A DNA stretch of 55,538 bases, taken from positions 1 through 55,538 of the forward strand of contig WRAW01000006.1 of the NCBI GenBank assembly GCA_009780015.1, written 5' to 3'. The DNA is from Defluviitaleaceae bacterium (GTDB lineage Bacteria; Bacillota; Clostridia; Lachnospirales; WRAA01). This document shows, one piece after another, positions 25,922-33,163 of this stretch. Numbering within the stretch: the stretch's first letter is position 1; each line of letters opens with the position of its first letter. Under the pieces are notes generated by a model. The model was not told the origin of the DNA. It saw only the letters and a list, made by a program, of their open reading frames with translations, and did not search any database. The translations under genes and the position numbers were made by a program.

Positions 25922-26147
25922 CGTTGTTACTCATCTGCCAGGTTTATGCAATATTTGCAGTTTTCGATCAATTGTTCCTCTATCGTGGGCGTGTATGTGA
26001 CCTTATTAGCCGTTTCTACCAGCAGATAACGCAGCATTGCCTTTGTGCGACAAGGGATAGACTTTGGGGTAAAATATTGTATTGTTTTGCAGTCCGTACT
26101 TGTGATAGAGTTGTATGCAACCAACTTTATTCAGAGGAGGAATGCTA

Positions 26148-27668
26148 TTGTCATTATCTATGCTTGCTAACCGCTATGCTCACTCCACTCTCTCGTTTAG
26201 TAATCTTAGGGGCAGCCGCCGTCATGAACTTACTCAGCAGATGTTGCAAAGCTATCTTGAAGGTGCTAATGATGTGGATGTCGAAATGCAGGCGGCAATT
26301 CGTAGAGGGTATGTGCCTGTAAGGCGCGCAGGAAATGTCAATACGCAACTAGGCCAATCCCTACTTGAAGAACTTGAACGCGCACTGGACAGGGTATTGG
26401 AGTACGAGGAGCTAGACGAGGAATCAGGCAGAGATTCTTCGCCTCGTGCATTGCAGATAATCAGATACCTTCAAAAGCAAGCTTATCTAACCGGGGCGGC
26501 AACAAGGCGTGCAGACTTCGGTGAGAATCTTGTGCTTGTGGTTCTTCGCAGAACAGGGACGGAGGATTGCGCAAGATATGTTGGACGTGTCTTCGTAGAT
26601 GATGTATACTCAAGTGGAGAGATGTACCAAACACCACGCGGTTACAGTTCTTGGCACGCTGTAACCGGACGTTTTATGCGGCGTACAAGATACCCTTTGC
26701 TTTCAGAGGCCATTGCCGGAGGCTTGTATCACTACGGTTGCAAGTGCTGGCATATATCCTATTTTGATGGTGTAACCCAAACGGATTATCAAGGAGAACG
26801 CCTGCCGAGCTTTGTGGATTTTGACCCCGGATTTGACGGAAGCTTTGGCGAAGACGATGCTCTGTATGCTGTCAGAAGTTATCTAAACCAACAAAACATT
26901 AACCCGTCAGCTATGCGCGGATTTTGGACTTCAAGAAACGTCCACTATCAGCGTAATGTTCCGGCTTCGCTGGACGAACGCATAAGGCAATATCTGGTGT
27001 ATATTCTTGGTGAGGAGCATGGCGATACACACGAAGCCTACTTTATCTATCACAACTTGCTCAACATTTTGGCGGCACAAATGCTCTTACGCGGTGACTT
27101 TGACCCAACATCAATAAGTAATGAGGAAATTAGCAGCCTACTAACAAACCTCCTTGCTGGTCGTAGTTCAAGTGGCAGGAACAGCATGGGTCAAAGCTTT
27201 GGCGGCATAAACGACATGAGCAGCTACGCCGAATTCAGACGGTTATACGCCTTCTTGCAGAACTTCGATGATGCATCCAGTCTGGACGTAGCTTTTGTGG
27301 TGAGTTTCTTCCGCTATATGGACAACCACAGCGATGTGAGCCTTACGAACATATCACAGAGCAACGTTCGCATATCTGGTGCTAGGGTTGTAGTCGATTT
27401 CCTGAATGGCATTAGCGACGAAGAGGCGATGTTCTTATTCTTGTCCTACGTTTGGGCGACCAATTCCGGCAGAACATACGAACAAAGCCGGGCTATGTTC
27501 AGCTTCGGCCAAGCCGGCGCTGGGATTATCCTTGGTGCTGCCGGGGCTATGGCCACAGGCGCGGCTTCAGCGGGAGCAGTTAGAGGGATTAGCACTACAA
27601 CAAGACACGGAAATCCAGGCAGGCATCTTGAATGGCCACATGAGCATGGTCCGCGCGCCAGTAACTAA
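26148..27668 (+). CDS. Polymorphic-toxin-like protein with phage minor-capsid-like domain
   Basis: About 506 residues from the TTG at 26148, seven bases after AGAGGAGG; an ATG at 26115 precedes the ribosome site and is unlikely. After a helical N-terminus, residues about 130-210 (RRTGTEDCARYVGRVF ... YPLLSEAIAGGLYHYGCKCWH) match the pattern of phage minor capsid (MuF or min_cap2) domains, with a C...C-x-C-x-H set that may bind metal. A long helical middle leads to a Gly/Ala-rich segment (GAGIILGAAGAMATGAASAG), the usual pre-toxin region. Only about 20 residues follow it (ending HLEWPHEHGPRASN), so the toxin tip may be lost or swapped. A probable immunity gene follows. Confidence 0.6.
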   Translation: MSLSMLANRYAHSTLSFSNLRGSRRHELTQQMLQSYLEGANDVDVEMQAAIRRGYVPVRRAGNVNTQLGQSLLEELERALDRVLEYEELDEESGRDSSPRALQIIRYLQKQAYLTGAATRRADFGENLVLVVLRRTGTEDCARYVGRVFVDDVYSSGEMYQTPRGYSSWHAVTGRFMRRTRYPLLSEAIAGGLYHYGCKCWHISYFDGVTQTDYQGERLPSFVDFDPGFDGSFGEDDALYAVRSYLNQQNINPSAMRGFWTSRNVHYQRNVPASLDERIRQYLVYILGEEHGDTHEAYFIYHNLLNILAAQMLLRGDFDPTSISNEEISSLLTNLLAGRSSSGRNSMGQSFGGINDMSSYAEFRRLYAFLQNFDDASSLDVAFVVSFFRYMDNHSDVSLTNISQSNVRISGARVVVDFLNGISDEEAMFLFLSYVWATNSGRTYEQSRAMFSFGQAGAGIILGAAGAMATGAASAGAVRGISTTTRHGNPGRHLEWPHEHGPRASN

Positions 27669-27688
27669 TAAATGAGGAGGGTTTAAAC

Positions 27689-28048
27689 ATGCCCATCGTA
27701 TCTTTTTGTGATTTTGCAAGAATTATGTCGTATGACGTAAGCAGGAAATCAGACCCCTGCATTGAAGTGTCGTTTAAAGTGAGCGATTCGTTGCGATACC
27801 AAGATTCATGGCTTGGTAAAATGCTGGATAAAGAAACAAATCAACCGGTTTATTGGCTAGGGCTAGTTCCAGATGGGTCGGAAGCGTATGACTATGACAG
27901 CTTTGAAATGCTTTCAAATGCCGCTGTATTTAATGGCAAGAGCTTGAGAGAAATTTGGGGGAAGCTCATCATTGTTTCAATCGACGGGGGAGATGTCTCA
28001 GATATTATTCCATATTACCTAACAACTATAGTAAACGACATTGAATAA
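27689..28048 (+). CDS. Probable immunity protein 1
   Basis: A 119-residue acidic cytoplasmic protein (WLGLVPDGSEAYDYDSFEML, SIDGGDVSDIIPYYL). I recognise no family. AGGAGGG lies seven bases before the ATG and only 20 bp separate it from the toxin-like gene. Small, acidic and directly downstream of a polymorphic-toxin-like gene is the normal setting of an immunity protein; the assignment rests on that context. Confidence 0.55.
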   Translation: MPIVSFCDFARIMSYDVSRKSDPCIEVSFKVSDSLRYQDSWLGKMLDKETNQPVYWLGLVPDGSEAYDYDSFEMLSNAAVFNGKSLREIWGKLIIVSIDGGDVSDIIPYYLTTIVNDIE

Positions 28049-28125
28049 GTTGATTTCCTCTCACTATTATAAAAGCCGTTTGCTATAACAAAGACTATCA
28101 TTTATAGTCAATAAATTGACTCACA

Positions 28126-28164
28126 TCAAGGTGCATATCATGGTTAAGTTGATATGCACCTTGA
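28126..28164. repeat. Perfect 15-bp stem-loop after immunity gene 1
   Basis: TCAAGGTGCATATCA pairs perfectly with TGATATGCACCTTGA around a nine-base loop. No T-run follows. The same stem, one base changed, follows immunity gene 2, and the next 70 bp are also similar after both. It probably marks the cassette boundary and may also act as a terminator. Confidence 0.8.
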
Positions 28165-28200
28165 ACTACATACTCTTGCAAATCTAATCTTAATGCGGTA

Positions 28201-29295
28201 TTGCAAAGTCAATCCCCGTCAGCTATGCGAGGGTTCTGGGTTTCAAGAAATGTTCACTATCAGCGTAATGTTCCTGCTTCGCTGGACGAGCGTATCCGGC
28301 AGTATCTTGTATATCTTCTTGGTGATAATCATGGCGACTCTCATGAAGCCTACTTCATCTATCACAATCTGCTAAACATCTTGGCGACCCATATGATGCG
28401 TAGCGGTGACTTTGACCCAACATCCATAAGCAATGAGCAAATAAGCAGTCTGCTTGTGAATTTTCTTGCCGGGCGTGGTTCAAGCGGGCGTGACAGTACT
28501 GGGCAGAGCTTCGGCGCTATAGGCGACCTGTCCAGCTATGATGAATTTAGGCGATTGTAAGCATTCTTGCAGAACTTTGATAACGCACTGGGTTTTGATG
28601 TAGCTTTCGTAATGAACTTCTTTCGTTATATGGACAATCGCAGCGATGTAAGCCTAACTAACATCTCGCATGGCAATGTTCGCCAAGCGGGTGCAAATGC
28701 TGTTGCAGGTTTTCTCCAAGACATTAGCAACGAAGAGGCGATGTTCTTATTCTTATCCTATGTATGGGCGACCAACTCTGGCAAGACTTATGAAGAAAGT
28801 CGCGTTATGTTCAGCTTCGGGCACGCCGGTGCGGGGATTATCCTAGGTGCTGCTGGTGCTATGGCTACAGGTGCGGCTTCAGCTGGAGCAGGCAGAGCTA
28901 TTAGTCCTACGACAAGTCGACTACCAATGCAACAACGACCAAGTGTGTGGACACATAGGGAAGCGCCAATGCGCACTCTGTGGAATACTCGAGAAGAATT
29001 TAACTTCTCACCATATGCAGATGCACATATGCGTAATTTCAGAAGATTTGTGCCAGTTCAATCTCTAAGAGAAGTCATACGATATAGGACGAGTGTACCT
29101 GATCCGCGTGGAAGTGTTTCACGGATGTACTATTCAACTGCCTATATACATCGGAACGGTAGGTGGGCTAGGTATAACATCGAAGTTTTGTTCGATAGTA
29201 ATACCAACACAATTTGGCACTTTAAGTACACCGATGAAGCAATTGGTAACCTACCTGCAATAACGACAAATCCACCAAGAATACCACGACGATAG
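28201..29295 (+). pseudogene. Second toxin cassette, orphan and interrupted by a stop codon
   Basis: Homologous to the 3' two thirds of the toxin-like gene at 26148: the SAMRGFW..SRNVHYQRNVPASLDERIRQYL region, the helical middle and the Gly/Ala segment. No N-terminal capsid-like domain and no ribosome site are present, as for displaced toxin cassettes. TAA at 28558-28560 replaces the TAC (Tyr) of the intact copy. After the Gly/Ala region the sequence diverges completely into a basic C-terminal domain of about 100 residues (MRTLWNTREEF ... YNIEVLFDSNTNTIWHFKY), probably a different toxin; the final strand recalls small RNase-fold toxins but that is a guess. Confidence 0.7.
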
Positions 29296-29305
29296 GAGGA
29301 TACGT

Positions 29306-29761
29306 ATGGGATTTAGCTCGAAAGATATGCTTGGCAAGACAGGTGATTTACACCACCGTATGAAGTACAATTTTGGGGGGCATCCAGATGACTTTGAAGC
29401 GGTATTTGGTGCAGTATTTCATGGCATTGACGCAGGTGCAATTTCAAGTGAAGAGCTTGAGCAAATACTTGAGTTCTTCAAAATGAATGGGCGTGAAAGA
29501 TTGTTTTACTTAGTTGATTCTTATATCAACGAGAAATTCAATAGCTACACATTTGAAAGCATATTCCATGTACTGTATCGTGATGAGTGGGGCACAGACC
29601 TATCTAAAGAAGAGCGTGAACTTATGGGGCATATCTTTGACATAGGTTCGCGATTCTCACCTAATGAAGAAGACCACAAAAACTACCCTGGCATGTACTA
29701 CACCGAGCAAGAATTAAGAGCCGTAGCAGACAAAGTATATCGGACTTTAATTGACAAGTAA
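29306..29761 (+). CDS. Probable immunity protein 2
   Basis: A 151-residue acidic helical cytoplasmic protein (SSEELEQILEFFKMNGRERLFYLVD; LSKEERELMGHIFDIG). I recognise no family. AGGAGG lies six bases before the ATG, ten bp after the orphan toxin frame. By position it should neutralise the basic C-terminal domain of the interrupted cassette. Confidence 0.55.
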   Translation: MGFSSKDMLGKTGDLHHRMKYNFGGHPDDFEAVFGAVFHGIDAGAISSEELEQILEFFKMNGRERLFYLVDSYINEKFNSYTFESIFHVLYRDEWGTDLSKEERELMGHIFDIGSRFSPNEEDHKNYPGMYYTEQELRAVADKVYRTLIDK

Positions 29762-29768
29762 GCTAACT

Positions 29769-29807
29769 TCAAGGTGCATGTCACAGATAATACGATATGC
29801 ACCTTGA
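29769..29807. repeat. Stem-loop after immunity gene 2
   Basis: TCAAGGTGCATGTC pairs with GATATGCACCTTGA (one G-T pair). It is the counterpart of the stem at 28126-28164 and is followed by the same GCTACATA-type sequence. Confidence 0.75.
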
Positions 29808-29889
29808 GCTACATATCACGTAAATCCAGCGCTTATGCGTCGTTGTAAAGTTCATCCCCTGAGCGACAAAGGGTTACCTTTGCCGACGA

Positions 29890-30141
29890 TCAACTACCAT
29901 ATGTATAATCACAGGGAACAATCACATGAAGTACAATATTTTCATATTTCTGCTTTAGATGCCGCACTGTGTATCCGGCCTTTATGTCGAAATCCCATTT
30001 GATGCCGCATATGAAGGTTGTTATGCCCTCTTGGATCAGACTTTCAACCACAGCCCAAAGGCGTGGAATCATATCGAGAATTTCCGAGTCCGATATTCGA
30101 CCATGTCCCGCAAAGAAAGCCATTTATTGTTTATTACTCAT
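29890..30141 (-). pseudogene. Truncated SLOG-family (DUF1273/YpsA-like) gene
   Basis: The readable part, MAFFAGHGRISDSEI ... TTFICGIKWDFDIKAGY ... IVLHVIVPCDYTY, matches the N-terminal half of DUF1273 SLOG proteins, which sense nucleotides and usually run to about 180 residues. Here the frame stops after 77 codons, just past the conserved PC. The best ribosome site (GAGG) belongs to an ATG at 30141 whose frame hits TAA after five codons, directly before the readable part. The gene is therefore damaged at both ends. Confidence 0.65.
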
Positions 30142-30255
30142 ATGTAACCTCGTACATTTTTTTACAGTATATCACAAATAATAGTTGTTAACAACAACTA
30201 AAATAAGTTTCATAAATCATACTGTAATTGTTACGATATATGTAGGTGATAGAGC

Positions 30256-30613
30256 ATGGAAAGATTGAAGTTATTACGTGGAGAAAAAGGAATTAGTCAG
30301 GAAAAGCTGGCTGAAAAGGTCGGTAGTTCTCAGCAACTTATCCATAAATACGAACATGGAAGTGAACCGGATATAGAGGCAATGAAGCGAATTGCCAATT
30401 TTTTCAACACGTCAATAGATTATTTTGGTCAGCAACTCAGATTTACGATTTAAAACTGAATACTATCTGGAAGAATTTGAATTGAACGTACATGAAGTTT
30501 GTCACATAGAAAAGTATAGAAGTCTGAAGCCTCATATACAAGACGCGGCGGCTCTGCTGATTGGCGAGCTGGCCAAGATACCCGCTGAAGACAGCGAAGA
30601 TTGTAAACCTTGA
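30256..30613 (+). pseudogene. XRE-family regulator split by a frameshift
   Basis: The first frame (30256-30453) is a complete helix-turn-helix domain: LRGEKGISQEKLAEKVGSSQ, then the IHKYEHG recognition helix and FFNTSIDYF. The second frame (from about 30425) carries the usual continuation of such regulators, VSNSDLRFKTE ... EKYRSLKPHIQDAAALLIGEL. Removing one T from the run at 30423-30426 joins them into one protein of about 118 residues. It may be a pseudogene, a slippery switch or a sequencing error. A TTGTTAACAA palindrome at 30184-30193 lies between it and the divergent SLOG gene. Confidence 0.75.
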
Positions 30614-30668
30614 TTTGCGACATTAATATCTTCCTTAATATCTTCCTTGCCGTACTTAGAAAAAAGTA

Positions 30669-30697
30669 TTGCAAAAAAGTCATAGGTGCGGTATAAT
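30669..30697 (+). promoter_or_regulatory. Promoter of antisense RNA, locus 2
   Basis: TTGCAA (30669-30674), 17 bp, TATAAT (30692-30697), followed by the conserved AAGGATACAATAAAAACGAG start region. Confidence 0.88.
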
Positions 30698-30703
30698 AAG
30701 GAT

Positions 30704-30823
30704 ACAATAAAAACGAGGGCGTCTGCTAACGCCCTCTGGCCACATCGTATTTAGACGGCTAGACTTGCACGACCTGTAAAAATAGCCGCGCTTCCTAACC
30801 AGAATCAGGAGCGGCTATTTTTT
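30704..30823 (+). ncRNA. Antisense antitoxin RNA, locus 2
   Basis: Runs from the promoter at 30669-30697 to the terminator formed by AATAGCCGC and GCGGCTATT arms plus six T at about 30823. Its 5' part is the complement of the toxin terminator hairpin (GAGGGCGT/ACGCCCTC) and its 3' end covers the toxin stop codon. Confidence 0.8.
30706..30736 (-). terminator. Terminator of toxin mRNA, locus 2
   Basis: On the minus strand, GAGGGCGT and ACGCCCTC arms (30715-30736) are followed by GTTTTTATTG. Confidence 0.88.
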
Positions 30824-30931
30824 ATACCTGTCGTCCAGAAATTTCAGGACATGCTTTACTGCAAATTTACCGATTGACATAGCCAATGGCAAGCTTACGA
30901 GAACAAGCATAGCAGTTTCATATGCCGACAT
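30815..30931 (-). CDS. Type I toxin peptide, Hol-Tox/TxpA-BsrE-like, locus 2
   Basis: 38 residues, MSAYETAMLVLVSLPLAMSI..., one membrane helix and the same LDDRYKK tail as locus 1. GGGGAGG lies nine bases upstream of the ATG. The stop codon sits in the stem of the antisense RNA terminator. The protein is identical to the locus 3 copy although the DNA differs at silent sites, so both are under protein-level constraint or very recent. Confidence 0.87.
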   Translation of the reverse strand: MSAYETAMLVLVSLPLAMSIGKFAVKHVLKFLDDRYKK

Positions 30932-31017
30932 GGGGCCTCACCTCCCCTCTGTTAGTGATGTTGTTACGTGAGGGTGTGCAAGCCAAATATACCGCCCTAG
31001 TACGATGTGGTTGACAA

Positions 31018-31046
31018 ATTATAACGCGGCTGTTATGGAAATACAA
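31018..31046 (-). promoter_or_regulatory. Promoter of type I toxin, locus 2
   Basis: On the minus strand, TTGTAT (31046-31041), 17 bp, TATAAT (31023-31018). The CCTCAC and GTGAGG pair that can mask the ribosome site is conserved in the leader. Confidence 0.85.
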
Positions 31047-31100
31047 GCTGTTCATATATCACAGCGTCGATATCTTCCCTGTCGCATTTAGAAAAAAGTA

Positions 31101-31129
31101 TTGCAAAAAAGTCATAGGTGCGGTATAAT
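31101..31129 (+). promoter_or_regulatory. Promoter of antisense RNA, locus 3
   Basis: TTGCAA (31101-31106), 17 bp, TATAAT (31124-31129); identical to locus 2. Confidence 0.88.
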
Positions 31130-31135
31130 AAGGAT

Positions 31136-31254
31136 ACAATAAAAACGAGGGCGCGACAACGCCCTCTGGCCATACCGTATTTAGACGGTTGGACTTGCAC
31201 AGCTAATAAAAATAGCCGCGTTTCCCAACTACTAATCAGGAGCGGCTATTTTTT
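31136..31254 (+). ncRNA. Antisense antitoxin RNA, locus 3
   Basis: From the promoter at 31101-31129 to the AATAGCCGC/GCGGCTATT terminator near 31254. The hairpin near its 5' end has a shorter loop than in locus 2, so the two antisense RNAs are not identical. Confidence 0.8.
31139..31166 (-). terminator. Terminator of toxin mRNA, locus 3
   Basis: On the minus strand, GAGGGCG and CGCCCTC arms (31147-31166) are followed by GTTTTTATTG. Confidence 0.88.
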
Positions 31255-31362
31255 ATACCTGTCGTCCAGAAATTTCAGGACATGCTTTACTGCAAATTTA
31301 CCGATTGACATAGCCAGCGGCAAGCTTACGAGAACAAGCATAGCAGTTTCATATGCCGACAT
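31246..31362 (-). CDS. Type I toxin peptide, Hol-Tox/TxpA-BsrE-like, locus 3
   Basis: 38 residues, the same protein as locus 2. GGGGAGG upstream of the ATG, one membrane helix, basic tail. It is the right-hand unit of the tandem duplication. Confidence 0.87.
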   Translation of the reverse strand: MSAYETAMLVLVSLPLAMSIGKFAVKHVLKFLDDRYKK

Positions 31363-31448
31363 GGGGCTTCACCTCCCCTCTGTTAGCGATGTTGTTACGT
31401 GAGGGTGTGCAAGCCAAATATACCGCCCTAGTACGGTGTGGTTGACAA

Positions 31449-31477
31449 ATTATAGCATGGCTGTTATGGAAATACAA
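31449..31477 (-). promoter_or_regulatory. Promoter of type I toxin, locus 3
   Basis: On the minus strand, TTGTAT (31477-31472), 17 bp, TATAAT (31454-31449). Confidence 0.85.
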
Positions 31478-31498
31478 GCTGCTTATGCTGTAAAATGC

Positions 31499-31533
31499 AA
31501 AAGAGATTGAGCGCGGGCCCAATCTCTTTTTTG
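31499..31533 (-). terminator. Terminator of the SPOCS/LysM gene (bidirectional)
   Basis: AGAGATTG (31502-31509) pairs with CAATCTCT (31520-31527). T-runs occur on both sides: TTTTGCATTTT on the minus strand and TTTTTTG on the plus strand. Confidence 0.85.
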
Positions 31534-31535
31534 TG

Positions 31536-33095
31536 TTATCGCAGCAGCAGAAGTTTCTGGCCTTGCTCGAGCGCCTTGGGGTTTTCCAGCTCGTTGAGAT
31601 GGAGCAGCCCGTCTATGGAGGTGTTGTATTTCTTGGCGATATTCCAGAGCGTGTCGTCCTTCTGGACTACGTAGAGCACCATGCTGGCCATGGAGCCAAG
31701 CTTTGCGGGCTCGATGTCGGAGAATGAGATGTCGGTAATCATGTTGCACTGGCGTTCGTCGACGACCTGTATTCCGAAGGAGAGCAGGAAGCGCAGCTCG
31801 ACCTCGGAAGTGCTGAGCATATTGAAGCCCACGTGGTCGTTGGAGAGGTCCATGATGATGTTCATGCCGGGGGACGAGCCCTTTGTGTCTATGAGTTGGC
31901 GGAACGGCAGTATTGTCTTGTGCGAAAACAGCGGAACGTCGTCGTTTTCCGCGACGTACAGTATATCCGCCGCGATGATGCCCTCGACCACGACCTTGTC
32001 GTCCATCACCTTGCAGTCGTCGATAGTGGGCTTGCCGCTTACGCGCAGGATCGAGAGCATCGGCGGCGCGTCGGACGGAAGCTGTACGACCTCCTTGAAG
32101 GGACACTGGTTCTTGTTGCGGGAAATCAGTTTGGGGTACTTGATTGGTGTTTTCGATATGTCCAGCTCTTTGTTGATGCAGTAGGCGTCCTCCAGCACGT
32201 CAAGGTTTTCGACGGAGTGTATCTTCGCGACGACCGCCAGGGTTACGTCGACGTCGATCACGCGGTCTTCGCCGTCGGAGTCCTGCGCGACCTGGGCGCT
32301 TATGTGCTGTACCGTCAGCGATACGTCGGCGATCATGTCTTCGCGCGCGGCGTCGACCTCCAGCACGCCGGAGAAGGGAAGTTCGTTTTCCACGATCTCT
32401 ATCAGGCGTCCCTCTTCCTGTTCGCTGTACAGGTTTGTTACCACCAGTTCGCCGTTTATCGTAACCTTGCCGCTGCTTACGCGTACGTCCTGGCGCCCAA
32501 GCGTCGCGTATGTCTGCAATATGCCGCCGATGTTGGGCTTGCCGACGGGAATTATGAACGACTCGCCGACACTGATCCTGTCGGTGCGGTTCTCTACACG
32601 GCGGTTGATCGCCAGGCTGGTCTTGAGAAGCTGATTGGCGGGGATGTCGCTGATGTTTACCACGACCTCGTGCTCTTCGGTGCGTTCGCAGCTTACGCTT
32701 ACGTCGGCCACCGCGCGGTAGCTTATTTTGCGGTCGTTTAACATCTTATAGTCGACGTTTGTGAGCTCCGCCGCGACTTCCACCCACATTTCGCGGGTTA
32801 CGCCGTCTATGTTTATGAAGTCGTCGATAGGCGTGCTCAGGCTCATGCTATGTACCGGCTTCGACGAGCCGCGCCCAAGGTACAGTATGGATATCTCGAG
32901 CCGTCCCATAAAGCTGACCCTGTCGTTGCTCACCTCGAACCTGTCGATGCCCACCTTTGCGTCGCTCTGTAGTATCACCGACATGTCGGGCTTTACGTCC
33001 GGCACTATGATGTCGCCCTCCAGCAGAACCTGTGTGGTGTTGCGGCCTATCTTCTGCTCCAGGACGATTTTCTCCTTGATTAGTTCATGTCCCAA
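31536..33095 (-). CDS. SipL-like spore coat morphogenesis protein (SPOCS/DUF3794 repeats plus LysM)
   Basis: 519 residues. At least two and probably three SPOCS (DUF3794) domains of about 110-130 residues are seen, at VLLEGDIIVPDVKPDMSVIL, at FIIPVGKPNIGGILQT and at LRVSGKPTIDDCKVMDD. A C-terminal LysM follows (YVVQKDDTLWNIAKKYNTS). In Clostridia, SipL uses this arrangement to tether the SpoIVA basement layer to the forespore, so the organism probably sporulates or descends from spore formers. The start is TTG at 33095, seven bases after GGAGGG. No sigma-E-type promoter was identified with confidence. Confidence 0.88.
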   Translation of the reverse strand: MGHELIKEKIVLEQKIGRNTTQVLLEGDIIVPDVKPDMSVILQSDAKVGIDRFEVSNDRVSFMGRLEISILYLGRGSSKPVHSMSLSTPIDDFINIDGVTREMWVEVAAELTNVDYKMLNDRKISYRAVADVSVSCERTEEHEVVVNISDIPANQLLKTSLAINRRVENRTDRISVGESFIIPVGKPNIGGILQTYATLGRQDVRVSSGKVTINGELVVTNLYSEQEEGRLIEIVENELPFSGVLEVDAAREDMIADVSLTVQHISAQVAQDSDGEDRVIDVDVTLAVVAKIHSVENLDVLEDAYCINKELDISKTPIKYPKLISRNKNQCPFKEVVQLPSDAPPMLSILRVSGKPTIDDCKVMDDKVVVEGIIAADILYVAENDDVPLFSHKTILPFRQLIDTKGSSPGMNIIMDLSNDHVGFNMLSTSEVELRFLLSFGIQVVDERQCNMITDISFSDIEPAKLGSMASMVLYVVQKDDTLWNIAKKYNTSIDGLLHLNELENPKALEQGQKLLLLR

Positions 33096-33163
33096 TTTCG
33101 TTCCCTCCTATCTCTCATATGCTAAGTATATTATGCGGGATAGGCAAATATGCGTTTGGCAAT

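Larger units (their letters stand above)
30638..31488. repeat. Tandem duplication of a toxin/antisense locus, period about 432 bp
   Basis: Unit A (about 30638-31063) and unit B (about 31070-31488) are near identical, each with antisense promoter, both terminators, toxin gene and toxin promoter. The same module lies in inverted orientation at about 25160-25560, more diverged. Confidence 0.9.

Noticed and set aside
25927-26124. A 65-codon minus-strand frame between rpmB and the toxin-like gene
   Set aside because: It has a TTG start without a ribosome site and no recognised domain. I could not exclude a decayed gene, but nothing supports expression.
26148-29807. A prophage remnant
   Set aside because: Only one phage-like domain is seen. 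There is no integrase, terminase, portal, tail or lysis gene, and no attachment-site pair was recognised.
31118-31402. A 94-codon plus-strand frame across type I locus 3
   Set aside because: It is antisense to the toxin gene and overlaps both the antisense RNA promoter and the terminators; the locus is better explained by a toxin and a noncoding antisense RNA.
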